From JAAUTS01 sp038250235 (GTDB lineage: Bacteria > Verrucomicrobiota > Verrucomicrobiia > Methylacidiphilales > JAAUTS01): a stretch of 64,000 nt of DNA. The position numbers and the translations under genes were made by a program. Positions within the stretch are counted from its first letter, which is position 1, and the number at the start of each line of letters is the position of its first letter. This document shows, piece by piece, positions 33,408-41,775 of this stretch. The DNA lies in the NCBI GenBank assembly GCA_038250235.1, contig JBBSCO010000005.1, positions 1-64,000 of the forward strand. Direction: 5' to 3'. The notes beneath the pieces were generated by a model. It was not told the origin of the DNA, made no database searches, and worked only from the letters and a program-made list of their open reading frames with translations.

Positions 33408-34574
33408 ATGAGCCAACCCCTGTCTAAAAAACTATCCTTCCTCGACCGTTATCTGACCCTGTGGATTTTTGCCGCCATGGGGCTGGGCCTTTTTTTTGGT
33501 CATTTTTTCATCCCTGATCCGGAGACCTTCTTTGCCCCGGTCACCTACGGAACAACCAATCTGCTCATCGCCGTCGGACTCATCCTCATGATGTATCCGC
33601 CTCTGGCCAAGGTGAAATACGAACAGATGCCCCGTGTCTTTACCAATACCAAAATCCTGGGTCTTTCCCTCCTGCAAAATTGGATCATCGGCCCGGTTTT
33701 GATGTTCACCCTGGCCCTCCTCTTCCTGCATAATCATCCGGACTATATGGTGGGACTGATCCTGGTAGGTATCGCCCGCTGCATCGCCATGGTGTTGGTC
33801 TGGAACGAACTGGCCAAAGGCAACTCCGAATACTGCGCCGGCTTGGTCGCCATCAACAGCGTGGCCCAGATTCTCTTCTACAGCGTCTATGCCTGGCTTT
33901 TCCTCACCGTCCTACCTCCCCTTTTCGGACTCCAGGCCACGGCTCTCGAAATCGGGATCGTTGAAATTTTCAAGAGCGTATTGCTCTACCTTGGCGGTCC
34001 CTTTGTCGCAGGCATCCTTAGCCGCGTGATCCTGATCCGGCTCAAAGGCCAGGACTGGTTCGATCATGTCTTTATTCCCCGCATTTCACCCATCACCCTG
34101 ATCGCCCTGCTTTTCACCATTGCCGTCATGTTCACCTTCAAGGGCGATACCATGCTGAAACTTCCCGGAGACGTTTTTCTTATTGCCGTGCCTCTCACCA
34201 TCTATTTTATCCTGATGTTTTTCATCAGCTTTTTTATGGGCAAAAAAATGGGGGCCGATTATAGCCGCGCCACCACGCTGGCCTTCACCGCAGCGGGAAA
34301 CAATTTCGAACTCGCCATCGCGGTTGCCATCGCCGTTTTTGGCATCAGCTCCAGCGTGGCCTTTGCCACCGTCGTAGGCCCGCTGCTGGAAGTTCCGATC
34401 CTGATCGGTCTGGTTCACGTGGCCCTGTGGTTCCGGCGTAAGTATTACCCGCGCGAAGTTATCGAAGAGGCGGATCGCCTGGGCGAAGCTGCGCTGAGCG
34501 ACAAGGATCGGGCCTTCATTCATAGTGATGCCTGCCGTGTTGTCCGGCAAACCATGAAAGCAAACCAGCTATGA
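33408..34574 (+). CDS. acr3: Arsenite efflux permease Acr3
   Basis: A 388-residue protein with about ten membrane helices. It opens SFLDRYLTLWIFAAMGLG, has the essential Cys in GIARCIAMVLVWNELAKG (near residue 125), and ends with the GNNFELAIAVAIAVFGI block. Acr3 uses the proton motive force to expel arsenite. It overlaps the next gene by 4 bases (ATGA). Confidence 0.95.
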   Translation: MSQPLSKKLSFLDRYLTLWIFAAMGLGLFFGHFFIPDPETFFAPVTYGTTNLLIAVGLILMMYPPLAKVKYEQMPRVFTNTKILGLSLLQNWIIGPVLMFTLALLFLHNHPDYMVGLILVGIARCIAMVLVWNELAKGNSEYCAGLVAINSVAQILFYSVYAWLFLTVLPPLFGLQATALEIGIVEIFKSVLLYLGGPFVAGILSRVILIRLKGQDWFDHVFIPRISPITLIALLFTIAVMFTFKGDTMLKLPGDVFLIAVPLTIYFILMFFISFFMGKKMGADYSRATTLAFTAAGNNFELAIAVAIAVFGISSSVAFATVVGPLLEVPILIGLVHVALWFRRKYYPREVIEEADRLGEAALSDKDRAFIHSDACRVVRQTMKANQL

Positions 34575-35032
34575 AACTGTCCGAACTTATTGCCATTCTT
34601 TCTTCAGCACCCAGGCAAAAAATCGAATTTGTCCTACCCGACGATCGAACCATCCCCAGCCATTATCATCTAACCGAGGTTGCCCGCATCCAAAAGGATT
34701 TTATCGATTGTGGAGGAGAGTTGCGTCGGATTGAATTCTGCTCCCTTCAGCTCTGGGCGACCTTTGATATCGAACATCGTTTGACCACAAACAAATTTCT
34801 CTCGATTCTAAATAAAAGCGGCAAAGTGCTTCCTTCTCAAGACATTGAGGCCGAAGTGGAGTATGAAGACAAGGTCATTTCCCAATACCCAATTGAATCG
34901 GCTCAAATTGTGAACGGGAAAGTGGTGATTCAACTGACCGTCAAACACACGGACTGTCTGGCCAAAGATGCCTGCGGGGTAAATCCAGCCGCGACGCCAT
35001 CCAGTTGCAGTCCGGGTAGTGGGTGTTGTTAA
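34571..35032 (+). CDS. DUF6428-like arsenic-operon protein with Cys tail
   Basis: 153 residues, cytoplasmic. Features: an N-terminal helix (MKLSELIAILSSAP), FVLPDDRTIPSHYHLTEVAR, DFIDCGGELRRIEFCSLQLW, then KHTDCLAKDACG and a C-terminal SSCSPGSGCC. I recall this as DUF6428, small proteins often found in ars gene sets, mostly in Bacteroidetes; this name needs a Pfam check. The His pair in SHYHLTE and the many cysteines suggest arsenite or metal binding. It is translationally coupled to acr3 (4-base overlap), which argues for a role in arsenic resistance. Confidence 0.75.
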   Translation: MKLSELIAILSSAPRQKIEFVLPDDRTIPSHYHLTEVARIQKDFIDCGGELRRIEFCSLQLWATFDIEHRLTTNKFLSILNKSGKVLPSQDIEAEVEYEDKVISQYPIESAQIVNGKVVIQLTVKHTDCLAKDACGVNPAATPSSCSPGSGCC

Positions 35033-35517
35033 GTTATTTTGACCCGCCTGTTAGGTTTTTTCGTAATAGGGTGACACAAACACGGGAGAAGACCTTCCGG
35101 CAAGTCTCCTGAGGCGACTCCATGAGATACCGGAAGTAGGGGCGAAACTCCACTGTGCGAGCATCAAAAGAGCTCACTATGTTTTAGTCGCGATATTGTT
35201 TGCCGTCATCCTGAACGGAGTGAAGGACTCACAGGCCAAACCTTTAAGTAAAGTTGAATCCATCAAGTGCGAGAACCGTTGAGACAAGGCCTGTAGGTTC
35301 TTCGTTGCACTCAGGATGACACTACCAGGTATCTCGTATTTAAAACGCGACGTGCGCTGGTGTCACTTCCGACATGCCCTGTCGGGATAGGATTATAGCC
35401 ACAATTGATGCCTTAGGAATGAAGCTGTTTGCCTTCGGATTGCCTGGGAACTTACCGAATCTCGGAACCCTGGGAAAAAAAAGAACCAAGGCTCGGAGGC
35501 CCCGGCTCCAACAAAAC
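35033..35517. other. Intergenic region after the arsenic operon
   Basis: About 485 bases between two convergent gene blocks. It contains the inverted-repeat element at 35205-35320 and otherwise no gene I trust. Two overlapping frames in both directions at 35340-35780 look like chance. Confidence 0.5.
35205..35320. mobile_element. 116-base MITE-like element
   Basis: The ends are 33-base imperfect inverted repeats (35205-35237 and 35288-35320), both starting GTCATCCTGA when read inward and matching at about 25 of 33 positions, ending ACAGGCC. The middle 50 bases contain no gene. The build is that of a small non-autonomous element or dispersed palindrome; I see no transposase here and no second copy in the window. 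Confidence 0.5.
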
Positions 35518-35841
35518 TTAGCCTCGTTTCTTTCGGAAAAGCAGCCAGGCCCCGAAGCAACCAAAGGCAAAGGCCGAAAATCCCGCCATGGCTACCACCA
35601 TCAATTGAATGTCCAAACCACCCAGGATCATTCCAGCTATTCCCACCCAGACCAGCAATACACCGGGCCCCCAGCAGACCAAAAAAAACGTGAGCAGGCA
35701 GAAACTTTTCTCCACCAAGCTCAGCTTGGAGGAGTCCGCCTCCATGCGGTTCAGTTGGGAGGATGCGGAGCCGGCGTAGGTTGACCGTGTTAAAGCGGTA
35801 TCTGCCTGGTTATCAAAGTTTGGATTGGAATCCTTGTTCAT
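35518..35841 (-). CDS. Small two-helix membrane protein after phoU
   Basis: 107 residues: a polar N-terminal half (MNKDSNPNFDNQADTALTRS) and two transmembrane helices, KSFCLLTFFLVCWGPGVLLV and MVVAMAGFSAFAFGCFGAWL, with a basic end (RKKRG). It overlaps the end of phoU by 29 bases. I do not recognise the family. Position suggests it is transcribed with phoU, but a phosphate role is only a guess. Confidence 0.6.
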   Translation of the reverse strand: MNKDSNPNFDNQADTALTRSTYAGSASSQLNRMEADSSKLSLVEKSFCLLTFFLVCWGPGVLLVWVGIAGMILGGLDIQLMVVAMAGFSAFAFGCFGAWLLFRKKRG

Positions 35842-36508
35842 GGCGGATGTCCTGGGCGGTGTAGAGGAAGTGAACATCTTCGGCAATACTCTTGCAGTAA
35901 TCCCCGGAACGTTCCAGGGCACGGGCAATAAATAGCATGTGGATGTAAGAAGGGATATTGGGCGTATCAATGGCCATTACCCGATGCAGTTCGCTTTCGG
36001 CCTCACGGTTCATCCTGTCCACTTCCTTGTCCCGTAAGATGATCCCACGGGCTTTTTCCGGATCGGCATTGACGAAGGCTTCAATCGCATCCCGCATCAT
36101 AGACAGAACAAGAGATCCCATTATGGAGAAATCCGTCACCTGATCGGATTGGGGCCGCTTGTTCAACAATCTGGACCGCCGGGCGATGGTAACAGCCTGA
36201 TCGGCTATTCCTTCCAGACATTCGCTGATTTTGGACGTGCTGAAAGCGATGCGACACTCCGTGGCGATAGGCCCATGAGTGGAAACGTAGGCAATAACAG
36301 CCTCGTCGATTTCAATCTCCAGTCTGTCAATGATGGCGTCCTCGGCCTCAACCAGGCTGGCCTTGGCATCGTCCCGATCGGACAGGGAACTGATGGCCAG
36401 GTTAAAGTTGCGATCCGTCAGGCTGGCCATCATCAACAAGTTTTCTTTGATGTCTAGTAGGCGGCCTTTAAATAAACTTTTTAGTGCTTCGATGCGTTCC
36501 TGATCCAC
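35813..36508 (-). CDS. phoU: Phosphate regulator PhoU
   Basis: 231 residues, all helical, with two PhoU repeats: DAIIDRLEIEIDEAVIAYVS and VDRMNREAESELHRVMAIDT, both ending before IARALERSGDYCKSIAEDV, the family mark. PhoU links the Pst transporter to the PhoR kinase and quiets the Pho response when phosphate is ample. It follows pstB after a terminator and a 312-base gap, so it may have its own promoter in addition. Confidence 0.95.
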   Translation of the reverse strand: MDQERIEALKSLFKGRLLDIKENLLMMASLTDRNFNLAISSLSDRDDAKASLVEAEDAIIDRLEIEIDEAVIAYVSTHGPIATECRIAFSTSKISECLEGIADQAVTIARRSRLLNKRPQSDQVTDFSIMGSLVLSMMRDAIEAFVNADPEKARGIILRDKEVDRMNREAESELHRVMAIDTPNIPSYIHMLFIARALERSGDYCKSIAEDVHFLYTAQDIRHEQGFQSKL

Positions 36509-36820
36509 TGTTTTACCTTTGCCAAGAGTATTCCCATAAGAACTTTTCTTGCCAACACTTAACTTGGTGGTTAAGGCAAAGATGAAAATTCAAAAAAAAT
36601 CCCGCGAAACACGCTAAAATTCGCTGAAGTAAGAAGAATGTCCATCCCGTAAAATCGTATCTTTTTGTAGAACTGCCTCTTCTGTGATTTTTCCCTCAAG
36701 ATTTAACGTCCTTTCAGGTGTTTTACGGGCATTCAACTGAAAGCCCTAATTTCCCCTCCCCAAGAAAAAGCCCCGCAAATGGATGCGGGGCTTTTGAGGA
36801 GAACTATTTAAACAAAAAGA
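36509..36820. other. Gap between pstB and phoU
   Basis: 312 bases. It holds the terminator at 36765-36795 next to pstB, and AT-rich DNA next to phoU that could carry a promoter. It contains CGCGAAACACGC, whose mirror CGCGTGTTTCGCG occurs at 32190, the upstream side of arsR. No gene seen. Confidence 0.5.
36765..36795 (-). terminator. Intrinsic terminator after pstB
   Basis: On the minus strand AAAAGCCCCGC, an 8-base loop, GCGGGGCTTTTT: a strong GC stem flanked by A and T runs, 25 bases after the pstB stop. The A run on the other side makes it look bidirectional. It should reduce read-through into phoU. Confidence 0.85.
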
Positions 36821-37684
36821 TCAACCAAAACGTCCGGTGATGTAATCTTCCGTCTGCTGTTTGGATGGATTGGTGAAGATCTTCTCTGTGCGATCGAACT
36901 CGATCAGTTTACCCAGATAGTAGAAGGCGGTGAAATCGGAACAACGACCAGCCTGCTGCATGTTGTGGGTCACAATGACGATGGTATATTTCTTCTTCAG
37001 TTCATCAATCAGCTCCTCCACTTTCATGGTGGCAATCGGGTCCAGGGCCGAGCAGGGCTCGTCCATAAGAATAATCTCAGGTTCAACCGCAATCGCACGG
37101 GCGATACAGAGACGCTGCATCTGTCCGCCGGAAAGGCTGGTGGCGTAATCGTTCAGACGATCTTTGGCCTCATCCCAGAGAGCGGCACCGCGCAGACTTT
37201 TTTCCACGACTTCATCGAGGACTTTTTTGTCGTTGATGCCCTGAATGCGCAGGCCATAAACGATGTTTTCGTAGATGGATTTAGGGAAGGGGTTGGATTT
37301 TTGGAAAACCATGCCGACGCGTTTGCGGAGTTCGATCACGTCCACTTCTTTGGAGTAGATGTCCACGCCATGGATCTTGATCTTGCCCTTTTTCAAGCTG
37401 GTGCCGTCAATCAGATCGTTCATGCGGTTGAAGCAACGCAGGAGCGTGGACTTTCCGCAACCGGATGGTCCGATGAAGGCGGTAACGAGACCCTTGGGGA
37501 TCTTCAGGTTGATGTCGTGAAGGGCTTTGCTGGTTCCGTAATAAAAATCAACATCTTCGACCTCGATAGCTGTTGGTGCATTAGCCAAAGCTGCTGAATC
37601 AGCAGCTTCGGATGCGGGACGGTCAAAAACCATCGGTTTCTTCTCTTGGGATTTTTCTTTTGACTCACTCATGATGGTTTCCAT
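36821..37684 (-). CDS. pstB: Phosphate ABC transporter ATPase
   Basis: 287 residues. Walker A is FIGPSGCGKSTLLRCFNRMN, Q-loop FQKSNPFPKSIYENI, signature LSGGQMQRLCIARAI, Walker B IILMDEPCSALDP. FPKSIYENI and DRTEKIFTNP are typical of PstB. The first 35 residues are an additional polar stretch. An AGGAG site 7 bases before the ATG at 37684 supports this start. It powers uptake through PstC and PstA. Confidence 0.98.
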   Translation of the reverse strand: METIMSESKEKSQEKKPMVFDRPASEAADSAALANAPTAIEVEDVDFYYGTSKALHDINLKIPKGLVTAFIGPSGCGKSTLLRCFNRMNDLIDGTSLKKGKIKIHGVDIYSKEVDVIELRKRVGMVFQKSNPFPKSIYENIVYGLRIQGINDKKVLDEVVEKSLRGAALWDEAKDRLNDYATSLSGGQMQRLCIARAIAVEPEIILMDEPCSALDPIATMKVEELIDELKKKYTIVIVTHNMQQAGRCSDFTAFYYLGKLIEFDRTEKIFTNPSKQQTEDYITGRFG

Positions 37685-37755
37685 GGATTTACTCCTGATG
37701 TTGGCTTATTTAAGGGAAAATTTGAAGGATTATTGTTGGTTGATTGGTCTTTAGA

Positions 37756-39033
37756 TTACCATTTATACATTTTACGAACTTTGGCCCGGGCCAGTATGGA
37801 AGCCAAAGCTATGCTAAGAATGATAACCATAAAAACAAAGGCCGTGCCGTATTGCACTTTTTCGGTGTACTCATTCTGGGGCACACGGGCCGATACGACG
37901 AAGATGTGGTATGGCAAGGCCATTACGCCATTGAAGAAAAATTCCCCTGCATGTTTCACCTGCCAGGGAAGTTCATCCCGCACGACGAAGGCGGCGGTAA
38001 ACATGATCGCAGCGGTCTCGCCTGCGATACGGGCGATGCCCATAATGGAAGAAGTCAAAATACCAGGCAGGGCATAAGGCAGGACATTTTTCCAAATAGT
38101 TTGCCATTTGCTGGCTCCCAGGGCCAATGAGCCTTCCCGGAAACCTTGAGGCACCGCTCTTAAAGATTCTTCGGAGCCTGTAATGACAATGGGCAAGACC
38201 ATAAAGGCCAAAGTAAACCAACCTGCCATCAGCGAGACGTTCCATCCAAAGAGGAGAACAAACATGGCGTAGCCCCACATCCCGAAAACAATCGAAGGCA
38301 CCCCGGCCAGATTCATGATGGACAAGCGGATGAAGTTGATCACGGGTCCAGAACGGCTGTATTCGCTCAAATAAGTGGCACAAAGGACACCCAAGGTCAG
38401 GGCAATGATCATGGAACCCACCACTAAGAGGACTGTTCCTACAATAGCCGGGTAAATTCCGCCTGCGGCATAAACCTGAGTCTTGTGTTCCAGAGGCGGC
38501 ACCGCAGCGTTGTCGTCAATCAGGGAACGAAAAATAGTATTCCCCACCTCAAGTTGTGTGTCTGCCGGGAAACTGAAGACCTGCATGATTGCTTTGTCAT
38601 TCATCACTGCCCAGCCATTGGAGGCTGGATCCGCATCGAACGTTTGTTTGTCTTGGGGATGCACTTTTTTAGTCACCCCTTCAGGGGACTTGAACACAAC
38701 CATTTCGATCGTCCCCTTTTCCTGGAATTTTGCCCCGGGATTCTCATATTTGAAACGCTTATACTCATAGACTTCCAACTTCAAATCCTGATTTCCCGGC
38801 ATCTTGAAAATGTCCAATGTCTCAGGCCACTCCGTCAGGAAAGGAATGTTCAAAAAGGGAGGGGTCAGTTTAAAGACCACAGGTATTCCTTTGTAGGCAA
38901 TGGTAAGGAAAATAAAGCCTGCCGCGGCAATGATCAGGTAAGTTGCCAGGCGGAAGACCCAGAAACTGGCCGTTTCTGCGCGCTTGGCCGGAGTGTTTAC
39001 TTTATGAAAAGGATTTTTGCTCGTATTTTGCAT
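37756..39033 (-). CDS. pstA: Phosphate ABC transporter permease PstA, enlarged
   Basis: The C-terminal two thirds is a normal PstA permease: VGTVLLVVGSMIIALTLGVL, SIVFGMWGYAMFVLLFG, and the EAA loop EESLRAVPQGFREGSLALGA followed by ASKWQTIWKNVLP. Between the first helix (about 28-50) and the second (about 195) there are some 140 extra residues, mostly polar, with LKVEVYEYKRFKYENPG-like strands, which would lie in the periplasm. Total 425 residues against about 300 in E. coli. It is 14 bases after pstC. Confidence 0.93.
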   Translation of the reverse strand: MQNTSKNPFHKVNTPAKRAETASFWVFRLATYLIIAAAGFIFLTIAYKGIPVVFKLTPPFLNIPFLTEWPETLDIFKMPGNQDLKLEVYEYKRFKYENPGAKFQEKGTIEMVVFKSPEGVTKKVHPQDKQTFDADPASNGWAVMNDKAIMQVFSFPADTQLEVGNTIFRSLIDDNAAVPPLEHKTQVYAAGGIYPAIVGTVLLVVGSMIIALTLGVLCATYLSEYSRSGPVINFIRLSIMNLAGVPSIVFGMWGYAMFVLLFGWNVSLMAGWFTLAFMVLPIVITGSEESLRAVPQGFREGSLALGASKWQTIWKNVLPYALPGILTSSIMGIARIAGETAAIMFTAAFVVRDELPWQVKHAGEFFFNGVMALPYHIFVVSARVPQNEYTEKVQYGTAFVFMVIILSIALASILARAKVRKMYKW

Positions 39034-39046
39034 ATATATAGCCTGT

Positions 39047-40708
39047 TTAGCCCACGGAAATCTTGTATTTGCGAACGAATATCTGCGCTACGTAATTGAT
39101 GAGCAGTGAGATGAGAAAGAGCATGATGGCCAGCACAAACAAAGCCCGATACTGGAGGGAATCTTTGACAACTTCCGGAATTTCCTGGGCAACCAAGCCA
39201 GTCATTGTATGCACTGGTTGGAAGATAACATTAAGCCCTGCAGCAAAATTCGGGATTTCCAAACGGTTTCCTGCCACCAATAGCACCACCATAGTTTCCC
39301 CAATTACCCGGCCAAACCCCAATAGAATGGCCGAGATAATGCCCGAAAGGCTGGCTGGAACCATAATGCGGGCAATCGTCTGCAGTCGGTTGGCCCCGAG
39401 GGCGAAAGAAGCTTCTTTGTAGGACTTGGGAACATTGTTGAGAGCGTCTTCCGAGAAGGTGAAAATGGTCGGAACCGACATCAAGGCCAGCAAAAGTCCG
39501 GCCGTAATGATATTGAGCCTTTCCGATATTGGCCAGCCGGGAACCCAAGCCATATATTCCCACTGGGTAAAGAGCCGGATGCTTTCGCCCAAAACCGCAA
39601 TTCCAAAGAACCCCAAAACTACAGAAGGAATCACCGCGATGAACTCAATGTAAGGCTTGATAAAGTTCTGTTCTTGAACTGTTGCCACTTGATTGATGTA
39701 AATGGCAGCCCCAACCCCAAGTGGAACCGCAACAATCAAGGCCACAATACTCACGGTCAACGAACCAACAAACAAGGGGATGAAACCATACCAATCCTGC
39801 CAGAAGCTTTGTGTCACCCATTTGCTTCCAAATATAAATTTGGTCAGGGACTCATAAAAAGGAACCGGGACATTCTGGTTCCAGGCCACCATCTTCTGGT
39901 GCACTTCCGGAAAACGGTCGGTAAATTTGGTGACAGTGCCCTTGAACTTTTCCAGTTCAGTCCCGTAGCCAGTTTCGGGCCCGGTGGAAACCGAGGCAAA
40001 CAGGGCTTTCATTTGAACCGCCATAGTTTCTGTTACTTCTTTGTGCCGTGGAAGGTAGGCTGCCTTGAGATCACCCACCTCTTTAGCAAAGTCTATGGTT
40101 TCGACGGGATACTCATCCAGCCCTGCCAACAGTGCGTCAGCCCCTTCCTTGTCACCCGACGTTTCAAAGAGCTTGGCGGCATCTACCATCTTTTGACGCG
40201 AGGTCTTGTTTTCTTCAGAGATAGTATAACGTTCCTTGATCGCCGCAATGCTCTGCGTCATTTCATCCAAAAAGGTCTGACTCTCCAAGCCGGTCTGATC
40301 CAGATCCAGACGAAGTTGCTCCAGCGAAGCAAGCTTTACCGTGATTTGTTCTTCCGACAGGCCCTGATTTTTCAATGCAAGGGCTTTGTCCAATTTCAGC
40401 CCATTCAAATAACGGGACAGAGAGGCCTGTGCTGTCATTTGATCGCGAAAAATATCAACAAACTCCAGACCGGCCATACGGTAAAGCTTTAGGCTTTCAT
40501 GGTGCTGGGGAAAAAAGCCAGAGCCTTCACGGAAGAGGGAAAGGGTGATCAGACCCAGTACGATGATGGCTGTCCAAGCGGAGCCCGAGAAAAAGTATTT
40601 GATGATCTCATCGGATCCTAGGCCCAAGAACTTGACCTTGTTTTTGGCGAGCAGTGATTCCGTCATCGGACGCTGGTCTAGTCGTTTAATTTCAAGTGTT
40701 TCAGGCAT
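39047..40708 (-). CDS. pstC: Phosphate ABC transporter permease PstC, enlarged
   Basis: 553 residues, far longer than the usual 300-320. After a cytoplasmic start and one helix (FSGSAWTAIIVLGLITLSLF) comes a periplasmic domain of about 240 residues that is mostly helical and probably coiled coil (LKLDKALALKNQGLSEEQIT, LEQLRLDLDQTGLESQTFLD). The permease core then follows from about 310: LFVGSLTVSIVALIVAVPLG, the VVLGFFGIAVLGESI helix and EDALNNVPKSYKEASFALGA, the EAA loop. It is the first of the two membrane parts of the Pst transporter. Confidence 0.93.
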   Translation of the reverse strand: MPETLEIKRLDQRPMTESLLAKNKVKFLGLGSDEIIKYFFSGSAWTAIIVLGLITLSLFREGSGFFPQHHESLKLYRMAGLEFVDIFRDQMTAQASLSRYLNGLKLDKALALKNQGLSEEQITVKLASLEQLRLDLDQTGLESQTFLDEMTQSIAAIKERYTISEENKTSRQKMVDAAKLFETSGDKEGADALLAGLDEYPVETIDFAKEVGDLKAAYLPRHKEVTETMAVQMKALFASVSTGPETGYGTELEKFKGTVTKFTDRFPEVHQKMVAWNQNVPVPFYESLTKFIFGSKWVTQSFWQDWYGFIPLFVGSLTVSIVALIVAVPLGVGAAIYINQVATVQEQNFIKPYIEFIAVIPSVVLGFFGIAVLGESIRLFTQWEYMAWVPGWPISERLNIITAGLLLALMSVPTIFTFSEDALNNVPKSYKEASFALGANRLQTIARIMVPASLSGIISAILLGFGRVIGETMVVLLVAGNRLEIPNFAAGLNVIFQPVHTMTGLVAQEIPEVVKDSLQYRALFVLAIMLFLISLLINYVAQIFVRKYKISVG

Positions 40709-40894
40709 ACGGGTAGAGTTTAAAGTTTAAAGTTCAGGGTTTTAAGTCCGAGGAGTTCAACCGCCAAGGTCATGCGGAATCGCGCGATGCCATTTGACCT
40801 TGATGGTTGGAAGTAAAACTTTAGCTTCCTTAACAAAGAACCCATTGAAGATCGTTCAATGGGCTCAAATGATTGTGATTTATCTCAGCCAAGT

Positions 40895-41704
40895 TTATTT
40901 GGCAGGGACAAAACCGACTTGGTCAACAATGATGTGACCGGAAGGTCCGAGCAGGAAGTCAATGAACTCCTTGGTCTTGCCGGAGGGAACACCGTTGGTG
41001 TAAAAGAAGTTCGGGCGGGCATAGGGATATTTCTTAGCCTGAACCGAAGCCTTCGTGGGCAGGGAACCATCAACAGGCAGGGTCTTGATTCCGGGAGCCT
41101 TAAGATAGGCCATACCGACATAACCAATGCCGTTTGGGTTCTTACCAACTTCAGCCGCGATCTGCTCATTACCGGCCATTTTCTGGGCGGCTTTGGCATA
41201 ATCACGCTTGTTCATGGCCAGATCCTTGAAGTCCTGGTAGGTTCCGGAAGCCGTGTTACGGGTGTAAACCGAGATTTTGCCCGGCTTGCCTCCGACTTGG
41301 CTCCAATCGGTGACGTCACCGGTGAAGATTTTGTTCACGTCCGCCTTGCTGATACCAGTCAGGGAGTTGCCAGTGTTGACAATGATGCCCATACCGTCAA
41401 AGGAGACAATGGTAGGAACCATTTTCACGCCTTTAGTGGCGGCAATGGCAACTTCCGAGCCCCTGGCGCGGCGGGAGGACATACCGATGTCGGCTGTTCC
41501 GTCCGTGATGGCTGCGATACCGGTGGTGGAACCCTCGGCAGCGATTTCAAAGGTCGTGCCAGGATTTTTGGCTTTAAAGGCTTCGGCGAGCTGAGGAACC
41601 ATTTTGGCACCCAGCGTGTCCGAACCCTTGATAACGAGCTTCTCGGCCTGGGCGGAGCCGAAGGTCAAAGCGACCGCAAAGAGACATAGAATTGTTTTTT
41701 TCAT
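40895..41704 (-). CDS. pstS: Phosphate-binding protein PstS
   Basis: 269 residues. A signal peptide (MKKTILCLFAVALTFGSAQA) is followed by the PstS fold: LVIKGSDTLGAKMVPQLAEA, EGSTTGIAAITDGTADIGMS, SRRARGSEV, FDGMGIIVNTGN, then TRNTASGTYQDFKDLAM. The GSDT and SRR...G..S phosphate-contact pattern is present. It captures phosphate in the periplasm. About 190 bases separate its stop from pstC. Confidence 0.95.
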   Translation of the reverse strand: MKKTILCLFAVALTFGSAQAEKLVIKGSDTLGAKMVPQLAEAFKAKNPGTTFEIAAEGSTTGIAAITDGTADIGMSSRRARGSEVAIAATKGVKMVPTIVSFDGMGIIVNTGNSLTGISKADVNKIFTGDVTDWSQVGGKPGKISVYTRNTASGTYQDFKDLAMNKRDYAKAAQKMAGNEQIAAEVGKNPNGIGYVGMAYLKAPGIKTLPVDGSLPTKASVQAKKYPYARPNFFYTNGVPSGKTKEFIDFLLGPSGHIIVDQVGFVPAK

Positions 41705-41735
41705 AAGTATAATTGTATTTGGTTTTTCGCTCGCG

Positions 41736-41761
41736 CCCGCCCCGCAGAAGCGGAGCAGGCG
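41736..41761 (-). promoter_or_regulatory. Imperfect hairpin between porin and pstS genes
   Basis: On the minus strand GCCTGCTCCGC-TTCT-GCGGGGCGGGC, an 11-base imperfect stem with a 4-base loop, in the 71-base gap between the porin stop and pstS. No U-run follows. It may stabilise the upstream mRNA or lower read-through into pstS. Confidence 0.45.
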
Positions 41762-41775
41762 TTCACGAAATTGTG

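Noticed and set aside
33223..33411. 62-codon frame covering the GAPDH stump in another phase
   Set aside because: The stump in the other frame explains the sequence; this one has no family resemblance.
35340..35784. Open frames on both strands in the gap before the phoU-linked gene
   Set aside because: They overlap each other, lack ribosome sites and show no protein-like features.
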